Source: Paenibacillus sp. SC116
Lineage (GTDB): Bacteria > Bacillota > Bacilli > Paenibacillales > Paenibacillaceae
Assembly: GCF_024733555.1 (NCBI RefSeq)
Contig: NZ_JANIOF010000001.1
Coordinates: 2,104,777-2,168,776 of the forward strand
Reading direction: 5' to 3'
Length of the DNA stretch: 64,000 nt
Part shown: positions 33,903 through 43,129 of the stretch, piece after piece
Numbering within the stretch: position 1 is the first letter of the stretch
How the letters are laid out: each line of letters opens with the position of its first letter
Made by a program: the position numbers and the translations under genes
The notes under the pieces: generated by a model
Seen by the model: the letters and a program-made list of their open reading frames with translations, nothing else
Told to the model about the DNA's origin: nothing
The model's database searches: none

Positions 33903-36900
33903 ATGTTTAACCAACTGGAATCTTATAGTGATGTGGAAGACATATGCGGCAGAACTTCCTATCGCAGAGGACTTAAGTATTACTATGCTCGTCGCATCAT
34001 TGAGTTCAAACAAGTAACCGAGCATTTATACGCCGCTCTTGTGCGCGGCAGCGAGGATTACAGTGTTCAAGTCAGGCTGCCGTCTGTAAAGGAAGTTGAG
34101 GCAAGTTGTACATGTCCAGCGTCTAACACCTACTTCTCTTTCTGCAAGCATATTGCCGCGGTTATGCTAGCTGTTTGCGACAGCAGATTTGACAAGAAAA
34201 CGGCTGATCAATATTTACCGAGTTCTCTCCAGAATAGGTATTCTGCCACGATTAGTTCCAAAGACACAGCATTGACCCGCAATATGATTTCGATTTTTGG
34301 TAGTCAAGCTTATCAATCGGCATCCCAAGACGATTATGACGCCTATGAAGACGATGAGTATGCACGTGAAACGCTGCAAGTAGAGTGGATCTGCCATGCA
34401 GTATCACATGCGCGCAGAAGTTACTTCGCGCTTGAGTTTCGGATCGGTCCGCAGCGGCTGTATATCGTACCTAAGGTAAGAGAATTTTTGACGGCGTTTG
34501 CCCAAGCTCAACCGTTCGCGTTTTCTAAAAAATTTACCTACAGCCCTGATCAATACCGCTTCACCGCTCAAGATGAGGCCATCATTCGAAAGCTAATCGA
34601 CATCGTGCGGATCGAAGAAAGTTATTACGACCTTATGTATGGATTGAATAGCAGCAGCAGGCTTGGCACGGAACGGACGATCGTTATCCCACCTCATATG
34701 TGGGAGGAAACGATCCCTTTACTGCTGCAAGTTCCGATTCGGATCGAACAAGATACGAAGCAATATGACCTACGGCTCGGAGAACAGGGTAAAGTCCCGC
34801 TCTCCTTCCGGATCAAACAAGAAGAAACAGATATTTACGAACTTGCTATTGAGGGTTTACAAACAGCACTGCCAATGGAGCAGTATGGCTATATATGTGC
34901 GGAGGGCATGCTCTGCCCTGTAAGTGATCTGCAGCTGGATCAGTTCACGGCACTTAAGAAGCTGTTCTATATGTCTCGCAGCAACGAAGTCCGCATTGCA
35001 GCCAATGAGCTTCCTGCTTTTATTGAGCGTGCACTCCCAGGGATTAAAGCACTTGGTCAAGTTGCGATTGCACCTGAGATTGCCGATAAGATTGTAAGTC
35101 CAAGTCTCGTAACGAAGATCTACATCGATAAATACGATAACAACTTATCGGTCTTGGTCGAATTCCTTTACGATGATAAAGTCATCTACCCGTTTCAGCC
35201 TGAACAGGTATCCATGGAGCAGGACGTAGAACGCTATGTATTGCGCAGCTACGAGCAGGAAAATGAGATTGTCCGTATCCTTGAGCAATCGGGCCTCCGC
35301 AACAACGGAAAGCAGCTATATACCAATGACGAAGAAGCGATATACAGCTTTCTGTATCATTTACTGCCCAAGTTGGAGCCAATTGCACAGATCTACTCCA
35401 CGGAGGCGGTCAAATCTCTTATGTTCCATGCTCCGCAGCAGCCTAGAGCGATGTTGGACGTGGATGCAGCTACAGATTGGCTAGAGGTCAAGTTCGATAT
35501 GGTAGGCATCGAGCAAAGCGATATTCATGATATCCTCTTTTCTATTTTGGAGAAGAGGAAGTATTATCGCTTGCCAAGCGGGGCTTTCGTTTCATTGGAG
35601 CAAGAAAGTTATCGCCAATTCGGCGATCTTATGCATGAAGTTGGCATGAGCCGTTCAGAGGTACAGCAAGATCGGATTTTCCTTCCCATAACGAGAGGTC
35701 TTAGTCTTATCGAAACAGGAGACGACTATCGAGCTCGCGGGGTAAAGTTTGGTAAGCAGTTCCGCCAGATGCTGGATCATATGAAGAGTCCTGAGGACCT
35801 GGAATTTGAGGTTCCAGTTCCATTGACGAATGTACTGCGGGACTATCAAACCTATGGCTTCCACTGGCTCAAAACGTTGTCCTACTACCGCTTCGGCGGC
35901 ATTTTAGCTGATGATATGGGGCTTGGGAAGACGCTGCAAAGCATCGCCTACATTGTTTCGGAACGCGAAGCGCTTAGCCAACAGCAGACGGAAACTAACA
36001 AACCTGTGCTCGTTGTAGCGCCTGCTTCCTTGGTCTATAACTGGCGTAATGAGCTTCACAAGTTTGCGCCTCAGTTAAGGGTACAGCTCGCAGCAGGACT
36101 GAAGGATGAGCGCAGCCAAGCGATTGAGTCTTTAGATGAAGTAGATGTGTTGATTACTTCCTATCCTTCTTTACGCAGGGACATTCACCTGTATGAAAAT
36201 ATTGTGTTCAGCATCTTGCTGCTAGATGAGGCACAAACGATTAAAAACGAAGCAACACAAGCTTCCAAAGCAGTCAGACAAATTACAGCAAGCCGTAGAT
36301 TTGCCCTTACAGGTACGCCGATCGAGAATTCCATCGAAGAAATATGGGCGATCTTTGAAGCCGTGTTCCCTGGCTTGTTCACGAGCAAGAAGTCGTTCCA
36401 AGCACTATCTCGTGAAGAACTGGCACGCAAAGTAAGGCCATTTATATTGCGGCGACTCAAGCAAGACGTGCTGAAAGAACTGCCAGACAAAATTGAAACG
36501 CTGCATATGACGGAGCTATCACTCGATCAGAAGAAGCTGTACTTGGCTTACTTGAGTCGGCTTCAGGAGGAGACGCTGGAAGTATTGGCCGCAGAAGGCT
36601 TCCAAAAAGGTCGGATGAAAATACTCGCAGGCATTACTCGCTTACGCCAACTCTGCTGTCATCCTTCCTTGTTCATACAAGAATACGAAGGATCATCCGG
36701 CAAACTTGAACAACTGCTAGAGCTTGTGGAAGAATGCATGAGCAGCGGCAAGCGGATGCTTATCTTCTCACAGTTCACGAGTATGCTTGAGCTTATTCGC
36801 AGCGAACTTGATGCAAGCGGCAGACCCGTCTTCTATCTGGATGGCAAGACACCGCCAAGCGAACGAGTGGAGCTGTGTCAGCGATTCAATGAGGGAGAAC

Positions 36901-37211
36901 GTGATATTTTCCTCATATCGCTTAGAGCTGGAGGAACTGGGCTTAATTTGACTGGTGCTGACACCGTCGTCCTGTATGATTTATGGTGGAACCCTGCTGT
37001 TGAACAACAAGCTGCAGACCGCGCCCATCGTATCGGCCAAAAAAATGTGGTACAGGTCATTCGCCTCGTTACGCATGGTACGATCGAGGAGAAGATTTAT
37101 GAATTGCAGCAGCGCAAAAAAGATTTGATTCACGAGGTAATCCAGCCAGGTGAGGAAACGCTATCTGCCATTACAGAACAGGAAATTCGTGAAATACTAA
37201 GTATCGGTTGA
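33903..37211 (+). CDS. SWIM zinc-finger SNF2-family helicase
   Basis: Protein of 1102 aa. A SWIM-type zinc motif (Cys69, Cys71, Cys81, His83; CTCPASN...FCKH) lies at the N-terminus, followed by a long spacer with SNF2_assoc-like character. The two RecA lobes begin at about residue 650: Walker A as ILADDMGLGKTLQS, Walker B as LLLDEAQTIKNE (about residue 771), TGTPIENS, then GTGLNLTGADTVVLYD and QAADRAHRIGQ (about residue 1041). It is an ATP-dependent DNA translocase that probably remodels protein-DNA complexes. It is monocistronic and divergent from the ger operon. Confidence 0.93.
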   Translation: MFNQLESYSDVEDICGRTSYRRGLKYYYARRIIEFKQVTEHLYAALVRGSEDYSVQVRLPSVKEVEASCTCPASNTYFSFCKHIAAVMLAVCDSRFDKKTADQYLPSSLQNRYSATISSKDTALTRNMISIFGSQAYQSASQDDYDAYEDDEYARETLQVEWICHAVSHARRSYFALEFRIGPQRLYIVPKVREFLTAFAQAQPFAFSKKFTYSPDQYRFTAQDEAIIRKLIDIVRIEESYYDLMYGLNSSSRLGTERTIVIPPHMWEETIPLLLQVPIRIEQDTKQYDLRLGEQGKVPLSFRIKQEETDIYELAIEGLQTALPMEQYGYICAEGMLCPVSDLQLDQFTALKKLFYMSRSNEVRIAANELPAFIERALPGIKALGQVAIAPEIADKIVSPSLVTKIYIDKYDNNLSVLVEFLYDDKVIYPFQPEQVSMEQDVERYVLRSYEQENEIVRILEQSGLRNNGKQLYTNDEEAIYSFLYHLLPKLEPIAQIYSTEAVKSLMFHAPQQPRAMLDVDAATDWLEVKFDMVGIEQSDIHDILFSILEKRKYYRLPSGAFVSLEQESYRQFGDLMHEVGMSRSEVQQDRIFLPITRGLSLIETGDDYRARGVKFGKQFRQMLDHMKSPEDLEFEVPVPLTNVLRDYQTYGFHWLKTLSYYRFGGILADDMGLGKTLQSIAYIVSEREALSQQQTETNKPVLVVAPASLVYNWRNELHKFAPQLRVQLAAGLKDERSQAIESLDEVDVLITSYPSLRRDIHLYENIVFSILLLDEAQTIKNEATQASKAVRQITASRRFALTGTPIENSIEEIWAIFEAVFPGLFTSKKSFQALSREELARKVRPFILRRLKQDVLKELPDKIETLHMTELSLDQKKLYLAYLSRLQEETLEVLAAEGFQKGRMKILAGITRLRQLCCHPSLFIQEYEGSSGKLEQLLELVEECMSSGKRMLIFSQFTSMLELIRSELDASGRPVFYLDGKTPPSERVELCQRFNEGERDIFLISLRAGGTGLNLTGADTVVLYDLWWNPAVEQQAADRAHRIGQKNVVQVIRLVTHGTIEEKIYELQQRKKDLIHEVIQPGEETLSAITEQEIREILSIG

Positions 37212-37332
37212 TAGCTGCATAATGGCTCGTTCACGCTTGAACTTGAAATCGTACGGATCAGTATCGTTTTCAAGTTCTCAAGTATAAACAGGAAGCAAGC
37301 CTCATTCAAATATGCCATAGAATAAATAAAAG

Positions 37333-37373
37333 AGAGGGTCTGTCCGCACGTTACTATGCTGACAAGACCCTCT
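37333..37373. terminator. Bidirectional terminator between convergent genes
   Basis: AGAGGGTC (37333-37340) pairs with GACCCTCT (37366-37373). T-rich sequence follows on both strands, between the helicase and the nucleoid-associated protein genes. Confidence 0.7.
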
Positions 37374-37442
37374 TTGTATTTGCATTTTTGTTTATGGTTG
37401 CTGCGTCTGGCAAGATGGTTTTCAACAACTCGCAGTGACCAC

Positions 37443-38504
37443 TTACTCTTCTTGCGAGAAATACACTTTATAATAATGAAGCTTGCGCTCCTCATCATAG
37501 CCGCGTTCCACATAAGGGAAACTTTCACTCTTCAGCTTCAATTCAACCCCTGTGTCAGTCTTAATCACGTTACGAAGCGTCTTCTTCACTTTTTTCAAAG
37601 CAGTTTGTGAAATGGGCATAGCATCGAATGGAGGAAGTTCGTTCATTTCGGTATACGACTCTTTGTATACTTTGAACATCTCACCCTGACTATGGTCCTG
37701 AAGCACGTTATGAATAAACTCCTCTTCCTCGAACTTGTCCGCGCGTGAGAAGTAATCCATCGTGCTGTTGATAAATTCCAACTTTTCCTTCTTCTCTGGC
37801 TGCTCAGAGGCTGGCGCAATCACATTGTCATAAAACTCATTCACCATTTGAATCGCATGATCTGTATAATAATTTTCGTCCTCCATCAACGTAACGTTAA
37901 GGAAGTCCTCCATCCAATACATCGCCGCATCTTGCGTCTTTCCAGCTGTCGCGTCAACTACACCTACTACGAAACCGCCGATGGCCTTCACATTCAAAAT
38001 TAGACAGCCCTTGTCCAGCTTGCGGACATTGACGCCCTCTTCAATTAGCAATCCTAGATCTTCGTGGTTCGGCTCATCTAGCTTCAAATACACATCTTTG
38101 TTCTCAGACTTAAATATCCCGATCGCGTCAATGCTGAAGTCGTTATATAAAATGTTGTTCAAATGCACGACATAGAGCTCACCTGACTTAATCTGCGGAT
38201 GTGAGGATTGCTCATACAAATGATTCAGTATGTGTACAGATTGCTCTTGAAACGTATTTGGCTGATCGAACATGCGGCTCGCATACGTGTATACCTCATT
38301 CATCGACAGATCCGTTTCGTGATGGAATCGATAAAACATCTCGAACTTGAAGCTGGTCAAAAAATATTTTAACAACGTATCGCGAACTTCCTCACTCGGC
38401 ACTTCGTATCGAGTTTGCGAGATGCGTACGCCCTCATCTCTAGATTTATTGCCTACTTTATGAACGACCATCTGGTGAATATCTACCTTGGACAGATCAA
38501 TCAT
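37443..38504 (-). CDS. Nucleoid-associated protein, NdpA/YejK family
   Basis: Protein of 353 aa. I prefer ATG 38504 (MIDLSKVDIHQM) over the TTG at 38528, which lacks a ribosome site. The family features are an opening HQMVVHKVGNK with a nearby SQTRYEVP segment, a central GELYVVHLNNILYND strand, GCLILNVKA, and YWMEDFLNVTLMEDENYYT. The C-terminal domain ends in a charged beta-hairpin region. YejK-like proteins associate with the nucleoid in the cytosol. The molecular role is poorly defined. It converges on the SNF2 helicase gene. Confidence 0.8.
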   Translation of the reverse strand: MIDLSKVDIHQMVVHKVGNKSRDEGVRISQTRYEVPSEEVRDTLLKYFLTSFKFEMFYRFHHETDLSMNEVYTYASRMFDQPNTFQEQSVHILNHLYEQSSHPQIKSGELYVVHLNNILYNDFSIDAIGIFKSENKDVYLKLDEPNHEDLGLLIEEGVNVRKLDKGCLILNVKAIGGFVVGVVDATAGKTQDAAMYWMEDFLNVTLMEDENYYTDHAIQMVNEFYDNVIAPASEQPEKKEKLEFINSTMDYFSRADKFEEEEFIHNVLQDHSQGEMFKVYKESYTEMNELPPFDAMPISQTALKKVKKTLRNVIKTDTGVELKLKSESFPYVERGYDEERKLHYYKVYFSQEE

Positions 38505-38709
38505 CCTGCTCACTCTCTCTTTCTCCAAACGTCACATCTCACCATTGTACCTTGATTATCGTGCAAAGAAAATAGCTTACAACATTAACCTGTATTTCGT
38601 CTGCAGTATACTCCTGATGACTTTGAACAGTTGGGGCGAGCCAAGCCCGCTCTGCATACGTTATTAGCATGCCAATCAACCTATAAGGTTTGGGAAGGAG
38701 TACTTCACC

Positions 38710-39219
38710 GTGACGAATATGTCCTCTTTTTTTCCATGGCAGAAGTTCCAGGAGCAATTTGGTATTAAAATGCCCATCAACCCATCACAGATGTTAACGC
38801 AAAATGCTATTCAGAACTATGTCGAGGAAGAAATCAAACGCTCCTTTTCCAAAGCTTTCGATCAATCCAATTATGCTTCAGAACTATCTGACTCCGACTC
38901 TAACTCTGACTCTCCATCCTCATCTTCCCCAGCAGCTAGCGGCAAACCAGGTTGGTCCTCACGAGAAACCGATCATGAAATTACAATTGAAGTAAAGCTA
39001 TCTAAAAAAACGAAACCTCAAGATGTTCGCCTCCAAATGAATCCTACTCGACTGTCGATTCAAAATATGAATACATCCCGCAAGCAACTTATTCCCTTAC
39101 CGGCCCCAGTCTTTCCAAAAAGTACACGCGCCACCATTCAAGACAACAAACTGCGTGTCGTTATGCGCAAACAATCTGCAGGCAATATGCAAAATATCGA
39201 TATCCAGATCGTTGATTAA
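38710..39219 (+). CDS. Hsp20/alpha-crystallin-like protein, linked to gerP-type genes
   Basis: Protein of 169 aa starting at GTG 38710 with AAGGAG nine bases upstream; the ATG at 38719 would be 18 bases away. Residues ~1-60 are helical, 60-85 form a Ser/Asp-rich disordered linker, and ~88-168 read like the alpha-crystallin beta-sandwich (ITIEVKLSKKTKPQDVRLQM, then LPAPVFPKSTRATIQDNKL and RVVMRKQ). Small heat-shock-like folds occur in several spore-coat proteins. Since three gerP-type genes follow on the same strand, I infer a spore-coat or coat-assembly role. Confidence 0.68.
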   Translation: MTNMSSFFPWQKFQEQFGIKMPINPSQMLTQNAIQNYVEEEIKRSFSKAFDQSNYASELSDSDSNSDSPSSSSPAASGKPGWSSRETDHEITIEVKLSKKTKPQDVRLQMNPTRLSIQNMNTSRKQLIPLPAPVFPKSTRATIQDNKLRVVMRKQSAGNMQNIDIQIVD

Positions 39220-39336
39220 GTTGCCCCGCATGTTACATTTGTTTACCTTTCAATATTCACCATAGGCCAAGTTCCTTCTTCTAGGCGTATGACATAGAAT
39301 ACGGTTAGACGGATTATAGTTAAAGGATGGATGGAT

Positions 39337-39552
39337 ATGCCTAACGTATTTAACATTTTCAACATTCGTGTCAATGCCATATCCAGCAACGGGTCCGTTA
39401 ATCTAGGGAATACCATTATAAAAGGGAATACGACGGAAACAAAAAGTGTAGGCGGAAACTCTGTCGTTGGTGATTGTACCTCTTCTATTAACAACGAAAC
39501 GAATTTGGTTAATAATCCTGATTTCACTGCAAATCCGAGTGTGGTCATATAG
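39337..39552 (+). CDS. GerPA/GerPF-family spore germination protein
   Basis: Protein of 71 aa. ATG 39337 is chosen because AAAGGA is nine bases upstream; the ATG six bases earlier is too close. The opening MPNVFNIFNIRVNAIS followed by NGSVNLGNT and a Lys/Ser/Gly segment matches the small GerPA/PF proteins (usual pattern MPxxVGxIxIxxVxxGxVxxGD). In Bacillus, GerP proteins make the coat permeable to germinants. The Asn/Thr-rich tail is unlike classic GerPF. It is probably cotranscribed with the following two genes. Confidence 0.72.
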   Translation: MPNVFNIFNIRVNAISSNGSVNLGNTIIKGNTTETKSVGGNSVVGDCTSSINNETNLVNNPDFTANPSVVI

Positions 39553-39563
39553 AGGTGTACATG

Positions 39564-39839
39564 ATGAACATATGCATCAATCAAATACGAGTCAATGTTT
39601 TAAGTAACTTGGCTTCCATCAATATTGGTACGACCTTTTTGGGAAGCAATTCAAATGCGACCAGTCAAGTTGAATCGTCTGAAGGTGAAAAAGCTCCTGC
39701 CATGAACGCAGGTCATACGCATGCAGCGGAGCCTGTAGGTGTTCCAGAAGCAGAGCTAATGGAAGAGCCTATTATCCTTCCTCAGCTTGGAATGCCACCA
39801 ATAGAAATGCCTCCTATTGAACCTAGAGCACCTGAATAA
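39564..39839 (+). CDS. GerP-type small protein (GerPB/GerPD-like)
   Basis: Protein of 91 aa. ATG 39564 follows GAGGTG by six bases. The first 35 residues (NICINQIRVNVLSNLASINI, then GTTFLG) match the core of GerPB/PD-type proteins, a short beta-hairpin plus Gly-rich turn. The rest is an acidic and proline-rich tail (EEPIILPQLGMPPIEMPP), as in GerPB. It lies 11 bp after the GerPA/PF-like gene and 17 bp before gerPC. A coat-localised germinant-permeability role is inferred from family and context. Confidence 0.68.
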   Translation: MNICINQIRVNVLSNLASINIGTTFLGSNSNATSQVESSEGEKAPAMNAGHTHAAEPVGVPEAELMEEPIILPQLGMPPIEMPPIEPRAPE

Positions 39840-39856
39840 AATAAGGAGGCGATACG

Positions 39857-40318
39857 ATGCAATCTTATCCGTCTTCATCTTCTACCTTCTACGTATGGCA
39901 GGCTTTAGAAGAGCGAATTCGCTCCATGGAAGCTCGTATTTCTCAACTAGAGGCACAAGTTCAGCAGCAGAGTACAGACAATCAAGCACTGCAAGCAACG
40001 ATAAAGGAAGTAAAACCGATTCAGATCGGTACGATTAACTATAAAATCCAAGAATTGCACGTCAGTGAATTGTCAGGCACGCTTAATGTCGGCTTAACGG
40101 CGTTTACGGATGAGAAGGAGATGCAGAAGCTAATAGGCTCTCTTAAAGAGCAGGGAGAGAAGCAGATGGAGAATATGGACACCACCTATTCCAACGAGAC
40201 CAATGTGTACGATATGTCTAAGTTAGATGAGGAAACGAAGAAAGAGAACAATCTTCAAAATGGTAAATATCAAAATAACGATAATGGCAAGCAAAAAAAG
40301 AGCACCGCATTCGAATAA
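39857..40318 (+). CDS. gerPC: Spore germination protein GerPC
   Basis: Protein of 153 aa with AAGGAGG upstream. It has WQALEERIRSMEARISQLEA (an N-terminal coiled coil to about residue 50), then the GerPC core PIQIGTINYKIQELHVSELS followed by GTLNVGL. The second half is Glu/Lys/Asn-rich and probably disordered. GerPC is needed for coat permeability to germinants in Bacillus. The stop codon lies inside the terminator stem at 40298-40337. This completes a reduced gerP-like set of three genes where Bacillus subtilis has six. Confidence 0.82.
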   Translation: MQSYPSSSSTFYVWQALEERIRSMEARISQLEAQVQQQSTDNQALQATIKEVKPIQIGTINYKIQELHVSELSGTLNVGLTAFTDEKEMQKLIGSLKEQGEKQMENMDTTYSNETNVYDMSKLDEETKKENNLQNGKYQNNDNGKQKKSTAFE

Positions 40319-40337
40319 TTCGAGTGCAGTGCTCTTT
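40298..40337. terminator. Bidirectional terminator between gerPC and rplT
   Basis: AAGAGCAC (40298-40305) pairs with GTGCTCTT (40329-40336) with a further inner stem. It overlaps the last codons of gerPC and lies 18 bp beyond the rplT stop. Confidence 0.75.
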
Positions 40338-40355
40338 ATCGTATAACGCAAGCTA

Positions 40356-40715
40356 CTATGCGTTGATTTTTTGTTTAGCTACTGTTGCCAAGGAGTTGAA
40401 CGCGTTGATATCGTTCACTGCAAGATCAGCAAGCATTTTACGGTTGATGTTTACTTCAGCAAGCTTCAAGCCGTGCATGAATTTGCTGTAGGACAAGCCG
40501 TTCATACGAGCAGCTGCGTTGATACGAGCGATCCACAATTTGCGGAAATCGCGCTTCTTAACGCGACGATCGCGGTATGCGTAAAGCAAGGATTTCATTA
40601 CTTGCTCGTTAGCTGTCTTAAATAGACGGTGCTTAGAACCAAAGTAACCTTTAGCTAGTTTTAGTACTTTTTTATGACGACGACGTGTAGTAAATCCGCC
40701 TTTAACTCGTGCCAT
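40356..40715 (-). CDS. rplT: 50S ribosomal protein L20
   Basis: Protein of 119 aa, full length. It starts [20 protein letters not shown] and carries the usual [19 protein letters not shown] and [16 protein letters not shown] segments. L20 is an early-assembly large-subunit protein and, in Bacillus, the repressor of its own infC-rpmI-rplT operon by stabilising a leader terminator. It is the last gene of that operon, with the leader at about 41600-41760. Confidence 0.98.
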   Translation of the reverse strand: MARVKGGFTTRRRHKKVLKLAKGYFGSKHRLFKTANEQVMKSLLYAYRDRRVKKRDFRKLWIARINAAARMNGLSYSKFMHGLKLAEVNINRKMLADLAVNDINAFNSLATVAKQKINA

Positions 40716-40791
40716 TCTAGTAACCTCCCAATCGAATCATGTATCCGAATTATTGCTTGAGCCGTTTGTGCGACTTCAAGTTCTTACGTTA

Positions 40792-40992
40792 TTACTTCAA
40801 GTTAGCCAATTGCTGTTTCAAACGGTTCACGTCACCAGCAGCCATTACTGGGTTTCCAGCGAGAACGCGCTTTTGACGTCCGGACTTATGGGACAACAGG
40901 TGGTTTCTGTAAGCTTTATAACGGCGAACTTTACCAGTACCTGTAATTTTGAAGCGGCCTTTAAGGCTGCTGTGCGTTTTCATTTTAGGCAT
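40792..40992 (-). CDS. rpmI: 50S ribosomal protein L35
   Basis: Protein of 66 aa starting at 40992 (MPKMKTHSSLKGRFK), which is the universal L35 N-terminus; the frame continues upstream but only that ATG fits. Other landmarks are HLLSHKSGRQKR and the C-terminal VNRLKQQLANLK. It is the middle gene of the infC-rpmI-rplT operon. Confidence 0.97.
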   Translation of the reverse strand: MPKMKTHSSLKGRFKITGTGKVRRYKAYRNHLLSHKSGRQKRVLAGNPVMAAGDVNRLKQQLANLK

Positions 40993-41056
40993 AATCATTT
41001 CCTCCTCAATAATCAAATCCAATCCGCCACCTTCTCCGCGTGGCGGGAGGGTCCGT

Positions 41057-41569
41057 TTAGTTGCTCTTTGGCGCTAGAATCATAATCATGCTGCGACCTT
41101 CAAGCTTAGGTTGACGCTCGATTGTGCAAAGCTCTTCAACCTCTTTCTTAACGCGCTCCAACACGCGTTGACCGATTGAAGCATGTGTAATCTCACGACC
41201 ACGGAAACGAACGGAGCATTTTACTTTATCCCCATCTTTGAGGAACTTAACAACGTTGCGAAGCTTCGTTTGGTAGTCATGCTCCTCGATGTTTGCACGG
41301 AACCAAACTTCCTTCATGTCAACAATCTTCTGGTTCTTACGAGCTTCTTTCTCTTTCTTCTGCTGCTCATAACGGAACTTTCCGTAGTCCATAATGCGGC
41401 ATACTGGCGGCTTCGCTTGTGGTGCTACATTAACCAAGTCCAACTCTGCATCAATAGCCATTTGAAGCGCTTCACGGAAAGGCTTAATACCTAACTGTTC
41501 ACTATCTGGTCCGACAAGACGAACTTCCTTAGCTCGAATTTCTTCGTTGATCATATGTTCCTTGCTAAT
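41057..41569 (-). CDS. infC: Translation initiation factor IF-3, non-canonical ATT start
   Basis: Protein of 170 aa. The obvious ATG (41554, MINEEIRAKEV) has no ribosome site at a useful distance. Five codons upstream an ATT (41567-41569) opens ISKEHMINEE, with GGAGGT eight bases before it. A rare AUU start is conserved in many infC genes and allows IF-3 to repress its own translation. N-domain (MDYGKFRYEQQ) and C-domain (VRFRGREITHASIGQ) segments are complete. It is the first gene of the infC-rpmI-rplT operon. Confidence 0.95.
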   Translation of the reverse strand: MSKEHMINEEIRAKEVRLVGPDSEQLGIKPFREALQMAIDAELDLVNVAPQAKPPVCRIMDYGKFRYEQQKKEKEARKNQKIVDMKEVWFRANIEEHDYQTKLRNVVKFLKDGDKVKCSVRFRGREITHASIGQRVLERVKKEVEELCTIERQPKLEGRSMIMILAPKSN

Positions 41570-41599
41570 GACCTTCCACCTCCATCATTTATATCCCCA

Positions 41600-41760
41600 A
41601 ATTCATCAAAAAAGGGATGCATGCTCCCAAAAGAGCCCACATCCCTCACTTATCATCACAGGTGAGTATCGCATTAATGCGATAAGTTTCATAGACCAGC
41701 CAACTCTGAGTCGGTCAGGTGAGAAGCGGGCGCTTCTGCTTTCGTATTATTCGTACTCAA
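41600..41760 (-). promoter_or_regulatory. L20-type autoregulatory leader with intrinsic terminator
   Basis: Between the promoter region and infC the minus strand can fold several hairpins (for example ATCGCATTAATGCGAT) and ends in a strong terminator, AGGGATG/CATCCCT (41613-41619 with 41640-41646) plus six T, about 40 bases before the infC start. The position and the built-in terminator match the ribosomal L20 leader of Firmicutes, where L20 binding causes early termination. Confidence 0.7.
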
Positions 41761-41844
41761 GTAATATATCATATGCGATAAACAGAGTCAAGTGTAGCAG
41801 CATGTAAATTTACACATTGGCTGTATAGCTTGAGATATGAAAAA

Positions 41845-41870
41845 GATGGGGAGTCCACAGACTCCCCATC
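41845..41870 (-). terminator. Terminator of the GT2 gene
   Basis: GATGGGGAGTC (41845-41855) and GACTCCCCATC (41860-41870) form a perfect 11-bp stem. On the minus strand five T follow. Confidence 0.85.
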
Positions 41871-41890
41871 GAACATTCAACATCTTTATA

Positions 41891-43129
41891 TTATGCTTGC
41901 TTGCCTTGCACATCTTCCAATCTTACAACACGTGTATGCTCTGTATGGCTCCATACTTTGTTGTTCTGCGTGAAGAACGCGTAGAACGTAATTGGCCACC
42001 AAGAAAGCAAGAAGATTGGGAATGTGATCAAGGATGCGTAGATACGCGGCGATCTAACACCTTCAAGTACTAGCGCGAGAATGAACGCTGCACATGTCAT
42101 CACTATTGAACCAACGAACAGCCATGGCGGCAATACTTCAGTTAGCGTTGGGAAGTTCGGACCATTGAAGAACGCTGCATCGACCCAAATATAAGCAGTA
42201 AGCAGGAATGTGGTCAATACCGTGTATACCGTTACCGTGTACAAGGCTGTATCGAACTTCGCCAAGTTGCGCTCCTTAATACTTTGCCACATCAATGGGA
42301 AGAAATAACGACGTGCTACTGTAAAGTGACCTTGCATCCAACGTAAACGCTGGCGTGCAGAAGCTTTGAACGTAAGCGGCTTCTCGTCAAATACGCGAGC
42401 TTTGTAGTTAAACACAGGGTTAACACCGTTCTTAACACAACGAACCGTAAACTCCAAGTCTTCAACCAAGCTTGTTGCTCCCCAGCCCATTTCTTGAAGA
42501 AGCTTGCTCTCAAAGCACATCCCCGTTCCACCCAAGAAGTTAGCCATCTTGAGATTTGTACGGGACAACTGCCACAAGCGGTTGCAGTACCAATAAGTTA
42601 CACCGTAAGCTGCTGTAATCCAAGAATCATGTGGATTCTTCGTATCAATGTAACCTTGAATAACACGTGCTCCAGAGCACAGGTCATTATTCATTTCAGT
42701 TAGGAAATCTGTGCTAACCAAGTTATCTGCATCAATCATAACGACTGCATCAAACTGGCGCTCCATTTCCCATAAGTTCTTCAACATCCACTCAATCGCG
42801 AAACCTTTACCGCGCTGCTGAGGGTTATGACGTTCGCAAGCTGTCCAACCATGTTCACGAACGAGATCTGCTGTATTGTCTGTACAATTGTCACAGATAA
42901 CAAAAACATCATACATATCTTTCGGATAATCGAGCGTCTTCAAGTTCTCCATCAACGCATCGATAACCGTTGCTTCGTTATGTGCAGCTACGAGCACAGC
43001 GAATGTCTTCTTAGGCTCGTGTTGTATATGCTTTTTCTTACGATAAATACCAAACAATGAAAGTGTGAATTGATAAACCCCGATAGTTGCCAGCAACAGT
43101 TGCATAACAACTAACCAATTTTCCACCAT
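41891..43129 (-). CDS. Membrane-bound family 2 glycosyltransferase
   Basis: Protein of 412 aa. A membrane helix (about residues 5-25) comes first, then a GT-A catalytic domain: VLVAAHNEATVIDALM, the metal site VVMIDADNLVS (DAD), GGTGMCFES, the LVEDLEFT acid segment, and RQRLRWMQGH (the QxxRW motif of processive enzymes). Three further membrane helices occur near the C-terminus. This plan fits cellulose-synthase-like or poly-GlcNAc-type polymerases using a nucleotide sugar at the inner membrane face. The product is unknown. It is monocistronic, reading away from a 750-bp intergenic region. Confidence 0.87.
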   Translation of the reverse strand: MVENWLVVMQLLLATIGVYQFTLSLFGIYRKKKHIQHEPKKTFAVLVAAHNEATVIDALMENLKTLDYPKDMYDVFVICDNCTDNTADLVREHGWTACERHNPQQRGKGFAIEWMLKNLWEMERQFDAVVMIDADNLVSTDFLTEMNNDLCSGARVIQGYIDTKNPHDSWITAAYGVTYWYCNRLWQLSRTNLKMANFLGGTGMCFESKLLQEMGWGATSLVEDLEFTVRCVKNGVNPVFNYKARVFDEKPLTFKASARQRLRWMQGHFTVARRYFFPLMWQSIKERNLAKFDTALYTVTVYTVLTTFLLTAYIWVDAAFFNGPNFPTLTEVLPPWLFVGSIVMTCAAFILALVLEGVRSPRIYASLITFPIFLLSWWPITFYAFFTQNNKVWSHTEHTRVVRLEDVQGKQA

